From the NCBI RefSeq assembly GCF_026745355.1, contig NC_079203.1:4264726-4328725 (forward strand): a stretch of 64,000 bases of DNA. Direction: 5' to 3'. The stretch is from Beta vulgaris subsp. vulgaris. Taxonomy: Eukaryota; Streptophyta; Magnoliopsida; Caryophyllales; Amaranthaceae. Shown here piece by piece: positions 13,601 through 25,239 of this stretch. Position numbers and translations under genes: made by a program. Within the stretch, counting starts at the first letter, position 1. Each line of letters opens with the position of its first letter. A model generated the notes under the pieces. That model was not told where the DNA came from, did not search any database, and saw nothing but the letters and a program-made list of their open reading frames with translations.

Positions 13601-16600
13601 TATATGCCAAACACAATAGGTAGCAATAGAAGGAGGCAGAACAATCACTGCATGTGCACTACAATTTACAATGGTTATTTGCTGCTTCCTCTTCCAATTG
13701 GCACTCTTAGCAGTGAGGCTAGCAGGCACCGCTTCCATAACACTAGATCAGGAATTTTAGGACGGGTAACAGCATCATTGTCCCTTGACAAAAATATGAT
13801 CATTTTAATTGGTGAATCCAGAGACAGATTCATAATGGCCAGCCATTCTTATCCACTGATTTCATGATACAGAACACACGAGCATGCACATCTCAATTCT
13901 CAACATAATGCAGAAAGTTGACAGTAGATACACATGGGTACTTTATGCCAAAAATACTTCCACATAAACAATTTAGAAGATTTGCATTGACATTGAAATA
14001 TCACCCTTGCTTACCAAAGAGAGAGGTCATTTCCATGTTATATTTGAGGATTTAGATGCAGTAGCGAGTGGTACTTATTCGCAAATAGTCACTATGGGAA
14101 ATCAAGCTGATTTACAAGACATATTAAAGAGTTAAGAGAAGCTATACCTGCATATATGACTTCTGGAACTCCTGTTGAGCTTGTGACAACCTTATATAGA
14201 ATCCAGATAAGTATTTCCGGCTTATAGCCTCACATATATCAGTCAAGCTTTCAAGACTTGAGACAAGTGGTGCATGGGGCTCTGTATCACATAATTTACC
14301 ACCTTTTGAGACATCTGTCGAAACATTGCAGTTCAAGTCAGTGGTTTTGTCAGTAATAACAGCCCTCTCGAAGTAATTATCTCCAGTAACTTTTTGATTC
14401 TTCATGTGATCATGACATGCAGTGATGGCACTCATTTCAGAAGACTTCTCTTCAGGGATTTCATTTAGCTGTCCCCCACAAAATGATACTTGTTCCAAGA
14501 TGTTTGAGGCTGATTTGAGAATCTCAGAAAGATTGTGATTTATATGAAGATTTAACAAAGGGTCCAGACGGAAATCATCAGAATGTTCTTCAGCTAAAGC
14601 TAATGCCTCATTATACAATGATGTAGCATTAGATAATTCGCCTCGGATGATTGCTATACCCGCTAGCCCATTCAATGAAGAAATTACTTTCCTTAATGCT
14701 TCCTCGCCCTCCACCTTGGTTTTACTTATAAGAACCTATAGATTTAGTAAAGATTCGATCAAATTTTAAATGGGATAGATCATATATCCCAATATCATAA
14801 ATCGAGAGTACATGTTATAAGTGAGAATTACATATAATATTTCATCCATGGTCATGGGGGACCGTTGGAGAGAACGCAATCCAGATCCTCCCACTTGAGG
14901 GTGGCAGCATGCTTGACGAAGCTTCAGAAGTGAATTTAGCAACTTCGTAGCCTCCAAATGGGTAATAAAAGGATCATATTCAGATGACAAGGCTCCTGGA
15001 AGAAAGAACAGATGTTACAAGTTACAACGAAATCCACTGCACTTCCCTTTTTCTGCTAGTATAGGGATGGATCATGGGTGACTTCTTAAAAAGGCCACTT
15101 CATCATTCAGGCTAAAAGATTCTACAAACCTGAGCAATCTTTATTCAAAATCTCCCTTTTGAACCTTACAAGAATTTCGCGAGCAAAATCCACACAAGTT
15201 TCATGTTGCCTTTGGTAGAAGTGTTCTTCAACTGCAGAGAAAGAAAGCCAGGAGATTTGTTCTTCCTGTGGAGGAAGCTCAAGCTCATCTGCCACGTGTG
15301 ACTTTGAGGAACGCCACATCAGTTGTCTGAATAACTGATGTGTGAATGCCATAGCTGCTACATCCTTCCGCTGTAAAAGTTAAGTGCAAAGTCAGCATCA
15401 TCAAATGAGTCTTCGAAAACAGAACGAGTGTATTCCCTTCATTTTTTATGGTATAGTGATCACTGTTCACTTCTACAAATGTTATACTTCCTCCGTTTCA
15501 AAATAGATGCTACATTGTTGACTTTTCCACTATTCATGAATGAGGTTTGACCATGCATTATTTACTATTAGGTAAAATCAAATGTTATAATGTAATATGT
15601 TGTTGAATTTGTCTTAATGTATATTTTCAGAAAATCAAAATTTTATACTTTACTCTAATACATAATTAAAGATATTAGTAGTCAAAGTAGTGCCTCGACA
15701 AGCGTTTTAGTCAACAATGTACCATCTATTTTGAAACGGAGGAAGTAAATATTTTGTCAACTTCAGTTAACACAGCATTAGCAATATATATTGACATTAT
15801 ATATTGTATTCATAATATCAAAACATCTTATGCTCTTACACAAGGTAAATTTCACGTTACATTCGTAGAATGACTTGTGAGAATATTCTTTTGCTAAAAT
15901 GCCTCAAATATATTATATAAGGCAACACATGGGGGACACCAAAAAATAGAAAAAGGAATAAAAGAAAAAGTAATAGGGGATACTAACTGTTTCATTTGAA
16001 TGAAAAAAGGAGGGAAAGTAGGACATTTAAACTGAACATCAGTTTTTTGAGAAAACAAAATGTAAAGACAGTTTTTTCTAACCAATTAATTTTATTTTCT
16101 ACTTCATATGTTATCACACGTTATTGCACGCATTGCGTGCATATAAAGCTAGTAGATAACAAAGAGAGGGGGGGTATTTTTAAATAAATAATAAAAGCTC
16201 AAGCAACTCTTGAGACAGCTCCTCCCCTTTTGAGACTTCCAAACTTGGTTGTGAAACGATCGCATTCATAACTAGCTTTACAGATCATACTTATATTTTG
16301 TCAAGCATTAAGTTAGATGATATTGGATTGAAGATCCACTGTACACAGCCTCTTGCAAAAAAGTGAAAGCTTAAAAGAGACTCTTAAGTTGTATGGATAT
16401 GGCTGCATATTTAGACCTGACCTAGGTGGAACTCATGGAAGCCTCTTTGGAGGCATCAGGATAATGATGCATTTTTAACGGAAACTCATAAAGATGCACC
16501 AAGAAGAAATTGTCAAAACTCCTTTTCTTTTTATTTTTGCTTAGGGATAAACAATCTCATCATACACTAATGATGATAAAATTTTCCTTTTTGGGGTAAA

Positions 16601-19600
16601 TGAGGTCTTATTCTTCAGCAAAATTTTCAATTTAGTTATTTGTTATGAACAATACTTGATACGAATGCAACAAAAACAACCCAAAGCCAATCCAGCAATA
16701 CAAGGATAAATGAGAACCAATAAAGTCAATTACAAGTTAGTGCACAATACCTTTGGAATATTATTAAATGATAGATTCAAGACATAACCTATTGTAAAAA
16801 ACATTGCATGCCTGTATTATATGCAAGATGTAATTCAAAGCTAATAAAGAAAACAAATAAAAACATGAAAGTAGAAACATAATTACTTCTAGCAGTAACA
16901 GAAGCTGAATGAAGGTATAGGATTTAAGAGTCTCAATCTACCAATCTCACACACTCATCCACTCGTTCGTATATAACCAGCAAAAAAAGGTATGACCCAG
17001 GGTCCCACTAATATCTTCCAAAGAGAGCACAGTAACATTTGAACTAATTTGAAGTATACTTAACCACCTACCTCATATGGTTCTCGAATAACTTCAGCCC
17101 ACCACCTAAACACATCAAATGGAGCCGCTTTAAGGAATCTGAGAAGACCATATAAATCATCCAACTTCCTCTGGATAGGAGTTCCTGTAACACACCAGCG
17201 CTGTTTTGCATGTAGACGCGAGGCCATCTCTGCTGCGGCAGCAACATTATTCTCCACCATTTGAGCTTCATCTAAGCAAATTCTCCACCAAAAGACTCTG
17301 GTCAGAAGGGTTGGAACCACAGGATACCTGTAACAATATGTTCGTATTTTCTGTAAATTGCTCATCAAAACATCATAATATCCCAACATACAACCTCAGA
17401 TATAGACTAGCGAATGTCTTACCAACAGAAATATGTGCACATCATCACAACAGAACATAAAACCTCTTCTCTGACAATGGCATTGCAGAGGAGAGACACA
17501 CTGACATACAAGTAACCATATTTCCTCCCCCCTCCCCCGAAAAAGAAAATGCAAATGAAAATTGTGAAGATCCTGACCCAACATTGTATCCAAACCTTTA
17601 CTTCCAAAAAAAAGTACTTTTCTCTTATCTTGACTTTTCAAACATCTGCAGAGATGATGAAGCAGGAAAGGGGGCGCATATCCATGACTGGCAGAAAAAA
17701 ATATATATTGAATGGAATGGACAATAGAAGAGCTCTAAAATAAAAAGTTTTTTCTGAACCTTGGGCACGGGTTACTAGGCTTCCACCAAAACAAGGTATG
17801 GAAAAAATTAGATGCACGCAGCTTTTACCATGTTCCTTAAATATCAATATCATAATAAATACAATAAGAAGCACCATCAACTCACAATAAATATAACTTG
17901 GCAAAAACTAACAGAAAAATTGTTGGATGAGAGAAACCTTTTTCCGTATCTCATTAAGCGGCGATCCCCTTCATGCCTCTCTGAATCATGTGACAGATCA
18001 TCTCTCAGTACATCATATGTCGTCAAGACAATGTCAGCAGAGACAAGTTCGTTGATATCCATTGCAGAGGAATTCAATAGAGAAACTTCTCTCACACCTT
18101 CATAGATACAAATTCTCAAGGAACCTGGTCTTGTATGACTGCAAGATAGATAAGCAATCAATAACGAGCTAACATCAAATGAAAGCTCAGCTACATATAG
18201 TTTGAGTAGAATGCAAAAAACTAGTATCAAAATTGTTGTTATGTAAAACAAAACGTGAGCAACAATAACAAACAACAAATATGACATCAGATATTTGCTA
18301 GACATCCTTAAGTTTGCAGGAAGGAAATCCAGATTTTGATGAATTGTTGGCAACATGACGAAATAGTATCTATAACGGGTCAAAACATGGATCACGTGGC
18401 TAAGAGCATGTTAGACATTATGCCACACAAGTCCTCAACATGACATAATTTTGCAGTCTGTCCATCTCCCCCCCTTCTCATCCTCTTCTAGTCTTCTTTC
18501 TACTTCTCCTCCATCACACCCTTCCTCCTCTTCCTCTTCCTCTTCCTTTGCCTATCCCCAGCCTCCCTCCAGGTGGTACATGACATGAAATCAAGTGTTT
18601 TGATCCATGCATATTTCAACTCGAGGAATATGTTCTTTGGTCCACGATATCAATTCTTGATTTCTTCTCAAAGTTGAAGTTGGCGGTTTTGCACCTTATT
18701 GGTTTGTCGGTTTTAACTCCATTAATCTGATGTGGGGCTTTCAAAAGTCATCACTAACTTTTGGTTTTGATTAAGGTGAGCGAAAAGAATTATGGGTTAA
18801 GAAGAATTTGGCTAATGATAATGGGATCATTAGTAATATGGGAATGATTACATATAGTGGGTTTTTGTTCTCTGCAACTATTGTGGCAGCAAAAGTTAGT
18901 GGATTTGGTTAGTTTGGTTATTTGTGCAAATAAAAAATTTAGCGGCAACAATCAACTTTTTTACAGCTAAGCTCAAGATTAGTGTCATCATGGGCAATGA
19001 TTGGCTTAAAAGTGAATCTTTGGCACCATATTATTTGGGGAGAAAGAAAAGGAGAAACAGCAAACAGTATGTACACATCTTGGGAGCTACTATAGCTTTG
19101 GCAAGAAGAGCTGCTTGTTCTCCAAGGAAATCCAGCTTATTTTGTTATCCTAATATACTCATGATTAGGAGTTAAAACTACCTACTTGGACTAAATTAGG
19201 AAACAGAAAGGAGCAATTTGGTAAGTTGGTAACTCGTACCACCTATAAATCATGTACACCACCATGTTCTAATAGTGTAATTGGCTTATTAGTTTCACAA
19301 ACCTGCTTTAGGACTTTATTTTGTTTGATTATTCTACCATAAATGTGAGCCTTATGTTTTCTAGGACTCTTACGTAATTAGAACAGTTCCTCAATAATAA
19401 GATTTACATGTAATTAATCATAGAGAGTACTCTATTGCAATTAGGAGACCTAGCAGGCCAGCTTAAAGATATTCTAGGTAATGCCTGTACATATGACATT
19501 AGGAGTATAACGTTTTCTTTATGAGATCAGTTTATGAAATTAAATTGAATGATAGATAAAAGCTTGAAGATCTTATTCATTTATTTGACTTTGTTGCTTT

Positions 19601-22600
19601 AAGTATGTTTTGATTATGATTAGAGTTAGGCCTTTTGCTTGAGTTTAACAACTGGTGTTACATTAGTTGTGTCGGTTTAGTCTAATCCATTTATCCATAT
19701 CACTCCAAATGCTTGATTCAATGGACACAAATACACTAAAAACAAGCAAGATTATAATAATAGAGCCATAGTTCATACCGAAGTATTTCAGAATGCCACT
19801 GAGGCAATATTGGAGCAGGACATATAATAAGGGTAGCTCCAGACTCAACAGGAGACCTAGTAGCTTGGATCAACTGCGAGCAAATTTGACAGACATGTTC
19901 ATCATTCTTCATGACAACGTCCGGATCATTTTTCTTCCTTTTGTTATTGTTGTGATGTTCCTTCGAAGCCTCCTTAGCCCTTCTTTTTCCTTTAGAAGGA
20001 GAAAAACCAACACAATCTCCATGCTGCCATGCATCACATACATCACACTGAACCCACAATCCTTCATATTTGTAACTTTCACTCAGTGCACCACATACGC
20101 ATTCCACCCGCTCTCTCTTCAGTCTTTTAAGCCTGATTTTCTCTGTCTCTGTACCATCTGATATACTCACAGAAGAACTGCCACATTCAGATGATGACTT
20201 AGGATGAGCGTATATACATGCAAGAAGCTCAACAGTTTTCCCCAAACCCATCTCATCTGCAATATATACGGACAACAGAAATCAAACCCATGCAAACTTC
20301 GAATTGTCTACACTTTTAGTGTCTTTGAACTGTTGTGTCGTCTACATTAGAAAAACGCAATAAGCATAAAATTAATGAACTAATAGAAGAGCAGCTATAC
20401 CATCTTTGTAGAAGATTCTTAATGTTAAATAATTGTCTATACTATCAGAGCCCTCATTATAGAGTGCCTCACATTTTCCTGGTGAGTTTGTACTTTGTAG
20501 GCAAAATCTTCTGATTTCTCAGCTTCACAATTTCAGCAGCGCAACTAATGCCCTTGTGCTCTTGCTGTACTAGTATTCATTGTCATCCAAGTCTCTTAAG
20601 AGGATATGATCTAAAGTTAGTTATCTCTGACATGTAGGAACACAACTAGGCATGTCTCAAATTTACGAAGGAATATACAAAAACCAACATAACAAAACAC
20701 ATCTTCAAGCAAATTGATAATTGTTTTTTATAATGTTTACACAATCACATCATCAACGTGGACCTAAATATAGATGGTATTCTTATATGCGCAAACATGA
20801 TTCGTTTTCCCAAATACCAACTCAAAAGTATTCTTCCATCTATATCAACCTCTCTTGGAACCAACACTGCCCTGATGTGGTACCGGCTTTTACAATGAAC
20901 AAGGATAAAAGTTAATCAAAGGCTCTTACCAGCAAGAATACCGCCGATGACATATGAAGAGGGGATCTCTTGAGACAACGAAACGTTCCCACTAGCAGAA
21001 GAAATGGGAAAAAGAGAACGAATAAGAGCAAAGTCAAGACTGATGAAGAAGATGAAATGCAGAAATATCAACTCTTTCAGGAAGAAGATGAATAAATTAA
21101 TTTAGTGAACTAAAGAAACAGAGACATAATGTGTACAGACTACAGAGACACTCGATTATTGCAAGCCTAAATTGTACCCCATATTCAGCCTTGCTGCAAA
21201 TTGATTCTAGAAATCCACATATAACTACAGAATACTGTGACAAATACAAAAGATAACCGGCAAGATGACTAACACATCATGGAAAGAAAGAAAACATAAA
21301 AATGATGATATTGCATCTGTCGGCTAGTCCGTGCATGAGGATGTGTTATTCAGCTGGAAAAAAGTTCCTGGTCAAGAACCACTCTATTTGGGACAGATTA
21401 ACAAATAAAGTACACATATATTAATGATTCGGACAACAACAAATTTCTATAGATCAAAGTAGGCTTCCCATGCGACAGAATGCCACTTGATCCAGATCAT
21501 GATCCCATGAGACAGAATTTGCTCGCGACAGCTTTGAATTTGAAATGTCATTATAATCTTTCACTCGTTTTTCATGGTTTTTTGTATAGAACCATCTGCG
21601 ATCTCATCTGCAATTTCTACTGCTAGAGTCCTTAGAGTGTGTTTGTTTGGGTGGAAAACATATTCCTTGATAAGAAGATTTCCCATGCGACAAGTGCTGC
21701 ATTTATTATGCCAAAACATATTCCTTGAAAGTAGGTTTCCCATGCGACAGAATGCCAACCCCCGTGTTGTCTTTCTAATTTAACTCTTCATTACTCATCA
21801 TAAAAAAAATTGAACTTCCCAAAAGTCTATAGATCCCCCTTCTAAGGTTTAATCTTGAAAACTAGTGCTCCATACAATCCACACACACACACATCCAACA
21901 TTTATATTCATTTGTCTGATCTAGCCCTTTATTATTTCATGTAAGAGAGATATCTTCTTCACTGTACAAAACATTTGATCCATCTTAGGTGAGCCGCCCC
22001 TAATATTCATTGTCATCCAAATGTCTTAAGAGGATATAATTTAAAGCTAGTAATCAACAGATAATGCCTACAAACTCACCAAGAATATTTTCAAGAGGAC
22101 ATTATCATAGTATTCATGAATAGTACATTAAATATCCTTTCAAAAATATTTGTAACCCCCTGATAAATTTTCAAACTTCATATTGTACCTTCACGCTGCA
22201 ATCAAATATACTCCCTCCACCCCTCAAAGGATTGTCCATTTGCTAGTTTTATGGTGGACTAGTTTTTATGTGCACGCGATGCATGCGGAAATACGTAGAA
22301 TATTATTTTTTGGGGGGGATGTAGAAAATTAAATTAATTGTTAATTATATTTGATAAATTAGGGATATTTGAATTGTTGATGGTTTTCTTTCTGTAATGA
22401 CTTTTTTTATTTTTTAAATTAATGAGGATGTTTCCTTTTTTATTTTTAAATTTTTTATTTTTGAATTAAAGTAAGTAGTTAGAATAGAGAGGTAATGAGG
22501 GTAAAATGGGGTTTCTAATATTTTGGTGTCCTACCCCTCTTCCCATATAGAATAGAGATTCACAATCCACTGCCTTGATCCACTTGGCTACATCTGCCCC

Positions 22601-24051
22601 TTTCTAATTAGTTCTTTATCTTTGATTAATTTTTTACTAGTAAAGGAGCAATAACCAATTTCTTGAAAGAACAGGAAACCGGCACTGGTTGAAGGCTCTC
22701 TAATACACACCTTTGACCATTAATATCTTTTATTATGCATTAAAATACAACTATAAAAAACAGGGAAAGGGGTATATATCTTGAACTTTCCTGGAGCCTA
22801 GCTTAGGGTATCGGTGGGGACAAGATGATGTTGCCGAAACATTGATGTAAATCAGTGATCCCACTTTATACTCATAATCATCTAAAACAAAAGGCATTCT
22901 CTGTTCATCCTCTGAACTAAATCAGCAGTTCCATTCGGGAGAGGGGGGTGCATTTACAGATAACATATTGCAAAAGTCCAAAGACATACCTAAATGGATT
23001 GTAAAACACTTTTGAACGAGAGTCCAGAATATCCACAGCCACAGACAAAGGAGAATAAGATAGACTGTGTTCCCACACAGCCGAATCCTGCAAAGCACAC
23101 TTCTCCCTTTGTACCATCCAATAAGCAGCCCGAAGCTGATATGGTCTAAGCTCAGGGAGCAAATCAGGCAAATCAGCATCCAGCATCGGGCAATCTCTAC
23201 ACACGAACATATTGCAATAAGCTCAAAATGGTAAGTAAATCATCTATTAGAACACATATACATAAACAAATCCGTATACACACTCACTTTGATCGCTTAA
23301 TGGCTTCATAAAATCTACCAACGTCGAACTTTGAACCTTCAAAGCTGCAATTATCAACCTCTGAATCGGAATCCTTTTCCATTTCACTCAATAAACAGAC
23401 CCCATACCGAGCCTCAGACGTTGTCAACTCAGGCCGAAGCCAACCCATTACACTCATCATGCTCTTCTTCCATACCTGCCTAGTGCTATCTATAAGTGAT
23501 TCACAAGCATCAAACACACTCTGAAGCATCTCCACCCTAATTCTAAGTGAAGAAACATCCTCAGATAATTTAACCCCGAAAATTGGCCTCAACGTCAAAA
23601 ACTTCAAACTAACCAAATGAGCTAACCCAGAAACTCCATCATCACTCCCATCAAACTGTCCACTAACAATCACATCAAAATCACCAATTTCACCACCTGC
23701 CCTAGTTTTCACAAATTCCAAATGTATATTTTCAGATGATAAAATTGGCCAACGCCCCAACTTTATTCGACCCACATGTTGATTAACATTACATAATCTA
23801 ATCCTTAAACAATATTCATCATTTAATTCAGACCCAAAAAATTCTGAACTTAAATTTAAATTACTAAGTACAATTTCAGATATATCTCTATGTTCCATTA
23901 AATCCCAACTTCTCCTATCAATATCAACAAAAAAGGGGGTATTTTGAGTATTACCATCATCAAATTTAGCTGAATTTTCAGCAGAATTGCTAGTGGTTCC
24001 ATTTTCAAACACTCCCACAGAGCGCCGAGGTTTCTTTTTAATCCTGCCCAT
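1620..24051 (-). CDS. SHPRH: SHPRH-type E3 ubiquitin ligase / SNF2 helicase (PHD + RING), 19 exons
   Basis: Exons (minus strand): 24051-23288, 23196-22990, 20991-20930, 20256-19779, 18138-17938, 17327-17072, 15370-15130, 14995-14832, 14735-14148, 12909-12743, 11383-11167, 11075-10875, 7037-6921, 6715-6473, 4406-4226, 3471-3275, 2602-2451, 2304-2031, 1874-1620. All junctions are GT-AG and in phase, giving 4,965 nt or about 1,654 residues, close to my recollection of Arabidopsis AT2G40770. Motif I DEMGLGKT is at 345-352. A PHD finger (C397, C399, C415, C418, H423, C426, C467, C470) sits inside the ATPase lobe. Motif II is DEAQ at 590-593 and VTGTP is at 617-621. The RING finger is C1339, C1342, C1355, H1357, C1360, C1363, C1385, C1388. 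The C-terminal lobe has VLVFSSW near 1448 and [13 protein letters not shown] at 1550-1562. In the family, SHPRH proteins are nuclear translocases that polyubiquitinate PCNA in DNA-damage tolerance; that role here is inference. No frameshift or stop was found despite many intronic insertions. The start ATG opens a basic [11 protein letters not shown] segment. Confidence 0.95.
6040..6295. mobile_element. Stowaway-like MITE in SHPRH intron 14
   Basis: The ends are TACTCCCTTTGTCTC...TTAGTTTACC and GGTAAACTAA...GACGGAAAGAGTA. They form terminal inverted repeats with TA at each border, typical of Stowaway/Mariner MITEs. It lies in the roughly 2.1-kb intron between exons 14 and 15 and has no coding capacity. 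Confidence 0.75.
7523..8067. mobile_element. Stowaway-like MITE (outer) in SHPRH intron 12
   Basis: The left end is TACTCCCTCTGTTCC...TCCTAGTTTGA and the right end is CAACTAGGAACACC...GAACAAAGGGAGTA, inverted relative to each other with TA borders. A second MITE (7641-7906) is inserted inside it, which explains the unusual 545-bp span. Confidence 0.75.
7641..7906. mobile_element. Stowaway-like MITE nested in the outer MITE
   Basis: It runs from TACTCCCTATTGATCTGAAC to CATAAAAGGAAAGTA. The inner TGAACACT and AGTGTTCA motifs are inverted and the borders are TA. It splits the outer MITE at 7523-8067 and is therefore younger. Confidence 0.65.
8170..9010. repeat. Probable degenerate transposon in SHPRH intron 12
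   Basis: The left side (8175-8300) and right side (8880-9000) are GC-richer than the intron and share motifs such as the ACCCGAGT/ACTCGAAT type and GACGAGTCC. An A/T-rich core lies between. No target duplication could be set and no ORF is convincing. Boundaries are approximate. Confidence 0.35.
9350..9583. mobile_element. Short inverted-repeat MITE in SHPRH intron 12
   Basis: The ends TATAAGACTGCCTCAC...TTATGGTAAGAC and GTCTTACCATAA...GCGGTCTTATA are inverted copies around a roughly 130-bp core with repeated GGGTCAC motifs. Non-coding. The superfamily was not determined. Confidence 0.6.
9769..9782. repeat. Poly-C tract
   Basis: A run of about 14 C lies in intron 12. A second run of about 17 C lies near 10161-10177. 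Both are length-variable and error-prone in sequencing. Confidence 0.8.
10201..10790. repeat. 94-bp minisatellite framed by GTGCTCCC inverted motifs
   Basis: About three tandem units of 93-95 bp (10273-10367, 10368-10460, 10461-10555) share TTCAACAAATGTTCGTTTTA, CAGCAAAAAATATGTTCTAT and GAGCAAATGTTCTATT. Shorter TAATGTTC repeats continue to about 10745. The block is framed by ATTGTGCTCCC at about 10201 and GGGAGCACAATT...ATTGTGCTCCC at 10761-10787, suggesting a transposable element. It sits in the 3.8-kb intron 12. The open reading frames across it follow from the repeat and are not genes. Confidence 0.7.
11573..11816. mobile_element. Possible degenerate Stowaway-like MITE
   Basis: The left end TACTCCCTTTGTCTGAAT resembles other MITEs in the window. 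The right end GGGTGGAGGCAGTA matches only weakly when inverted. It lies in intron 10 of the SHPRH-like gene. The right boundary is doubtful. Confidence 0.35.
12351..12548 (+). mobile_element. tRNA-derived SINE in SHPRH intron 9-10 region
   Basis: The head resembles a tRNA: box A TAGCTCAAGTGG at 12363-12374 and box B GGTTCGATCC at 12407-12416, the internal RNA polymerase III promoter. A body of about 120 bp unrelated to tRNA follows and ends in poly-A near 12533-12545. The direct repeat AAAAGCTAGAGAT flanks it at 12338-12350 and 12549-12561. This fits a short retroposon moved by LINE machinery. It lies antisense to the host gene, in the intron between exons 10 and 11. Confidence 0.88.
15485..15747. 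mobile_element. Stowaway-like MITE in SHPRH intron 6
   Basis: The ends TACTTCCTCCGTTTCAAAAT and ATTTTGAAACGGAGGAAGTA are near-perfect inverted repeats, with AGATGCTACATTG and CAATGTACCATCT continuing the match inward. The borders are TA. It is the best-preserved MITE in the gene, in the 1.7-kb intron between exons 6 and 7. Confidence 0.88.
18390..19660. other. Intron 4 core without recognised elements
   Basis: The roughly 1.6-kb intron between exons 4 and 5 contains a polypyrimidine stretch (about 18465-18560, CTTCCTCCTC type) and otherwise AT-rich sequence. An 83-codon reading frame at 18924-19175 has no recognisable features. I see no gene here. Confidence 0.5.
21440..21775. repeat. Dispersed short repeats in SHPRH intron 2
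   Basis: TTCCCATGCGACA occurs three times (about 21466, 21680, 21738), twice followed by GAATGCCA. CATATTCCTTGA also occurs twice. The arrangement looks like a local imperfect duplication inside the 2.0-kb intron between exons 2 and 3. No terminal repeats were found. Confidence 0.5.
22208..22560. repeat. Possible degenerate MITE with GCACGCGATGCATGC palindrome
   Basis: It starts TACTCCCTCCACCCC like other MITEs here and contains TGCACGCGATGCATGCG at 22271-22287. No inverted right end could be identified, so the right boundary is arbitrary. It lies in intron 2 of the SHPRH-like gene. Confidence 0.35.
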
Positions 24052-24334
24052 CTCCTACTTTGAATAAATTTGCCAAATTCAATCAATAAAACATAACGTT
24101 CCAAAAATACTGAATTTAATTGATTAGTGGGTTGTAGAGGAAGAATTCTAAAACTAAAAACCCAGAAAATTGGAAATGAAAAAAATTACTGAGTACGGGG
24201 GACATTGTGAAAAGGGAGTTACCTAGAGGAGGGAAAGGACCGTAGGAGTTTTGGATATATGATGGGTATTTTCGGGACATGATACATATCTAATAGTTAA
24301 GTTACTTTTAACACTGTTTAACACTATTTGTAGT
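24052..24334 (-). promoter_or_regulatory. SHPRH 5' UTR / proximal promoter region
   Basis: About 280 bp separate the start ATG at 24051 from the transposon at 24335. The stretch is AT-rich and I see no clear TATA box, common for housekeeping-type plant genes. Any core promoter would lie here or inside the adjoining transposon. The extent is inferred. Confidence 0.4.
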
Positions 24335-25133
24335 TACAAAATAGAAGAATTTTTTCCTTGAAGAATTTAAAAGTGGGTTTTAATTAGAGGTGGACATGGG
24401 CCGGATCGGGCCTGTTTACGGGCTCGGCCCACGGGCTTGAGTAAATGGCGGGAGTGGCGGGCTCGTGCCAGGTCGGGCTAGAAATTTTAAAAATTTGTCC
24501 ACGGCCCGGGCTCGTGCTTCCCGCGGGCCGGCCCATGTTTTATGTTGTATTTTTGTATTTTTGACAGTTTTAGGGTAAAAAACAAAGGAAAGGAGCGTTC
24601 GGCCCGTGGGCCGGCCCACGGGGGCTCGTGCTGGTGCGGGCCGAAAATAAAATTTCTTGATCGTGACAGGTCCGCGTCCCACGTAGCGGACAACGGGCCG
24701 GGCCTCGAGCGGGCTCGTGTCGGGTCGACCCATGCCCACCTCTAGTTTTAATTCCCAAAATATGCCCCAAAAAAAAAATTCTCTGCGTACCGTCTACGTA
24801 GGACGGCACGCGAGAAACTGATTTTTTTTTTTTGCCCATGAAAATCGCTAATCTGAGTAGCGGTTTACCTGGGAAAAATATTGCAAGCACATATCAAACT
24901 CTAGAGTTGGGGATTTCTTCAGTAAACCGCTACTTAAAGTAGCGGTTTACACAACATTTTTTTTTTTTTTGTAAACCGCTACTTCAAGTAGCGGTTTTAC
25001 TTAAGTTGAAAAAAGAAAAAATTCTTGCGTGCCGTCCTACGCGGACGGTACGCAGGGAATTTTTTTTTTTTTTGGGGCATATTTTGGGAATTAAAACCCA
25101 CTTTTACATTATTCAAGGAAAAAAATTCCAAAA
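24335..25133. mobile_element. Long-TIR fold-back (MULE-like) element upstream of SHPRH, with nested hAT
   Basis: The left arm (GAATTTTTTCCTTGAA...GTGGGTTTTAATT, interrupted, then CCCAAAATATGCCCC to a GTACCGTC/GACGGCAC hairpin near 24785-24812) is an inverted copy of the right arm (25020-25133). The centre carries three AAACCGCTACTT-AAGTAGCGGTTT palindromes (24843-24998). The flanks are CAAAATAGA and CAAAATACA, a near-perfect 9-bp repeat as expected for Mutator-like elements. The left arm is split by a hAT insertion (24385-24744). The right end matches the copy at 380-515 at the other side of the gene. No transposase is present. Confidence 0.7.
24385..24744. mobile_element. Short non-autonomous hAT element
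   Basis: It begins TAGAGGTGGACATGGG and ends CCCATGCCCACCTCTA, fitting the hAT terminus pattern TAGNG. The 8-bp target duplication GTTTTAAT is at 24377-24384 and 24745-24752. The interior is GC-rich and self-complementary, with GGGCCGG, CGGCCCACGGG and CGGGCTCG motifs. It is 360 bp and has no transposase. It sits inside the left arm of the fold-back element, about 330 bp upstream of the SHPRH start codon. Reading frames across it are artefacts of base composition. Confidence 0.85.
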
Positions 25134-25239
25134 TACAACTTACACAATATTATTTGTAATTGCATGAACTTATTATTGCATTTTTTTGGACACTTTTTTG
25201 TTTAATTAATAGTTTAATTTTTATTATCACGTGTATATT

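Noticed and set aside
15122..15352. Stand-alone small gene
   Set aside because: It is exon 7 of the SHPRH-like gene, as are the other short minus-strand frames at exon positions.
22780..22930. Additional SHPRH exon between exons 2 and 3
   Set aside because: All frames on the minus strand meet stops, and exons 2 and 3 already join in phase giving the expected NPFSGNVS sequence.
24416..24890. Overlapping GC-rich frames on both strands
   Set aside because: They cross the ends of the nested hAT and fold-back elements; their length comes from GC-rich repeats lacking stop codons.
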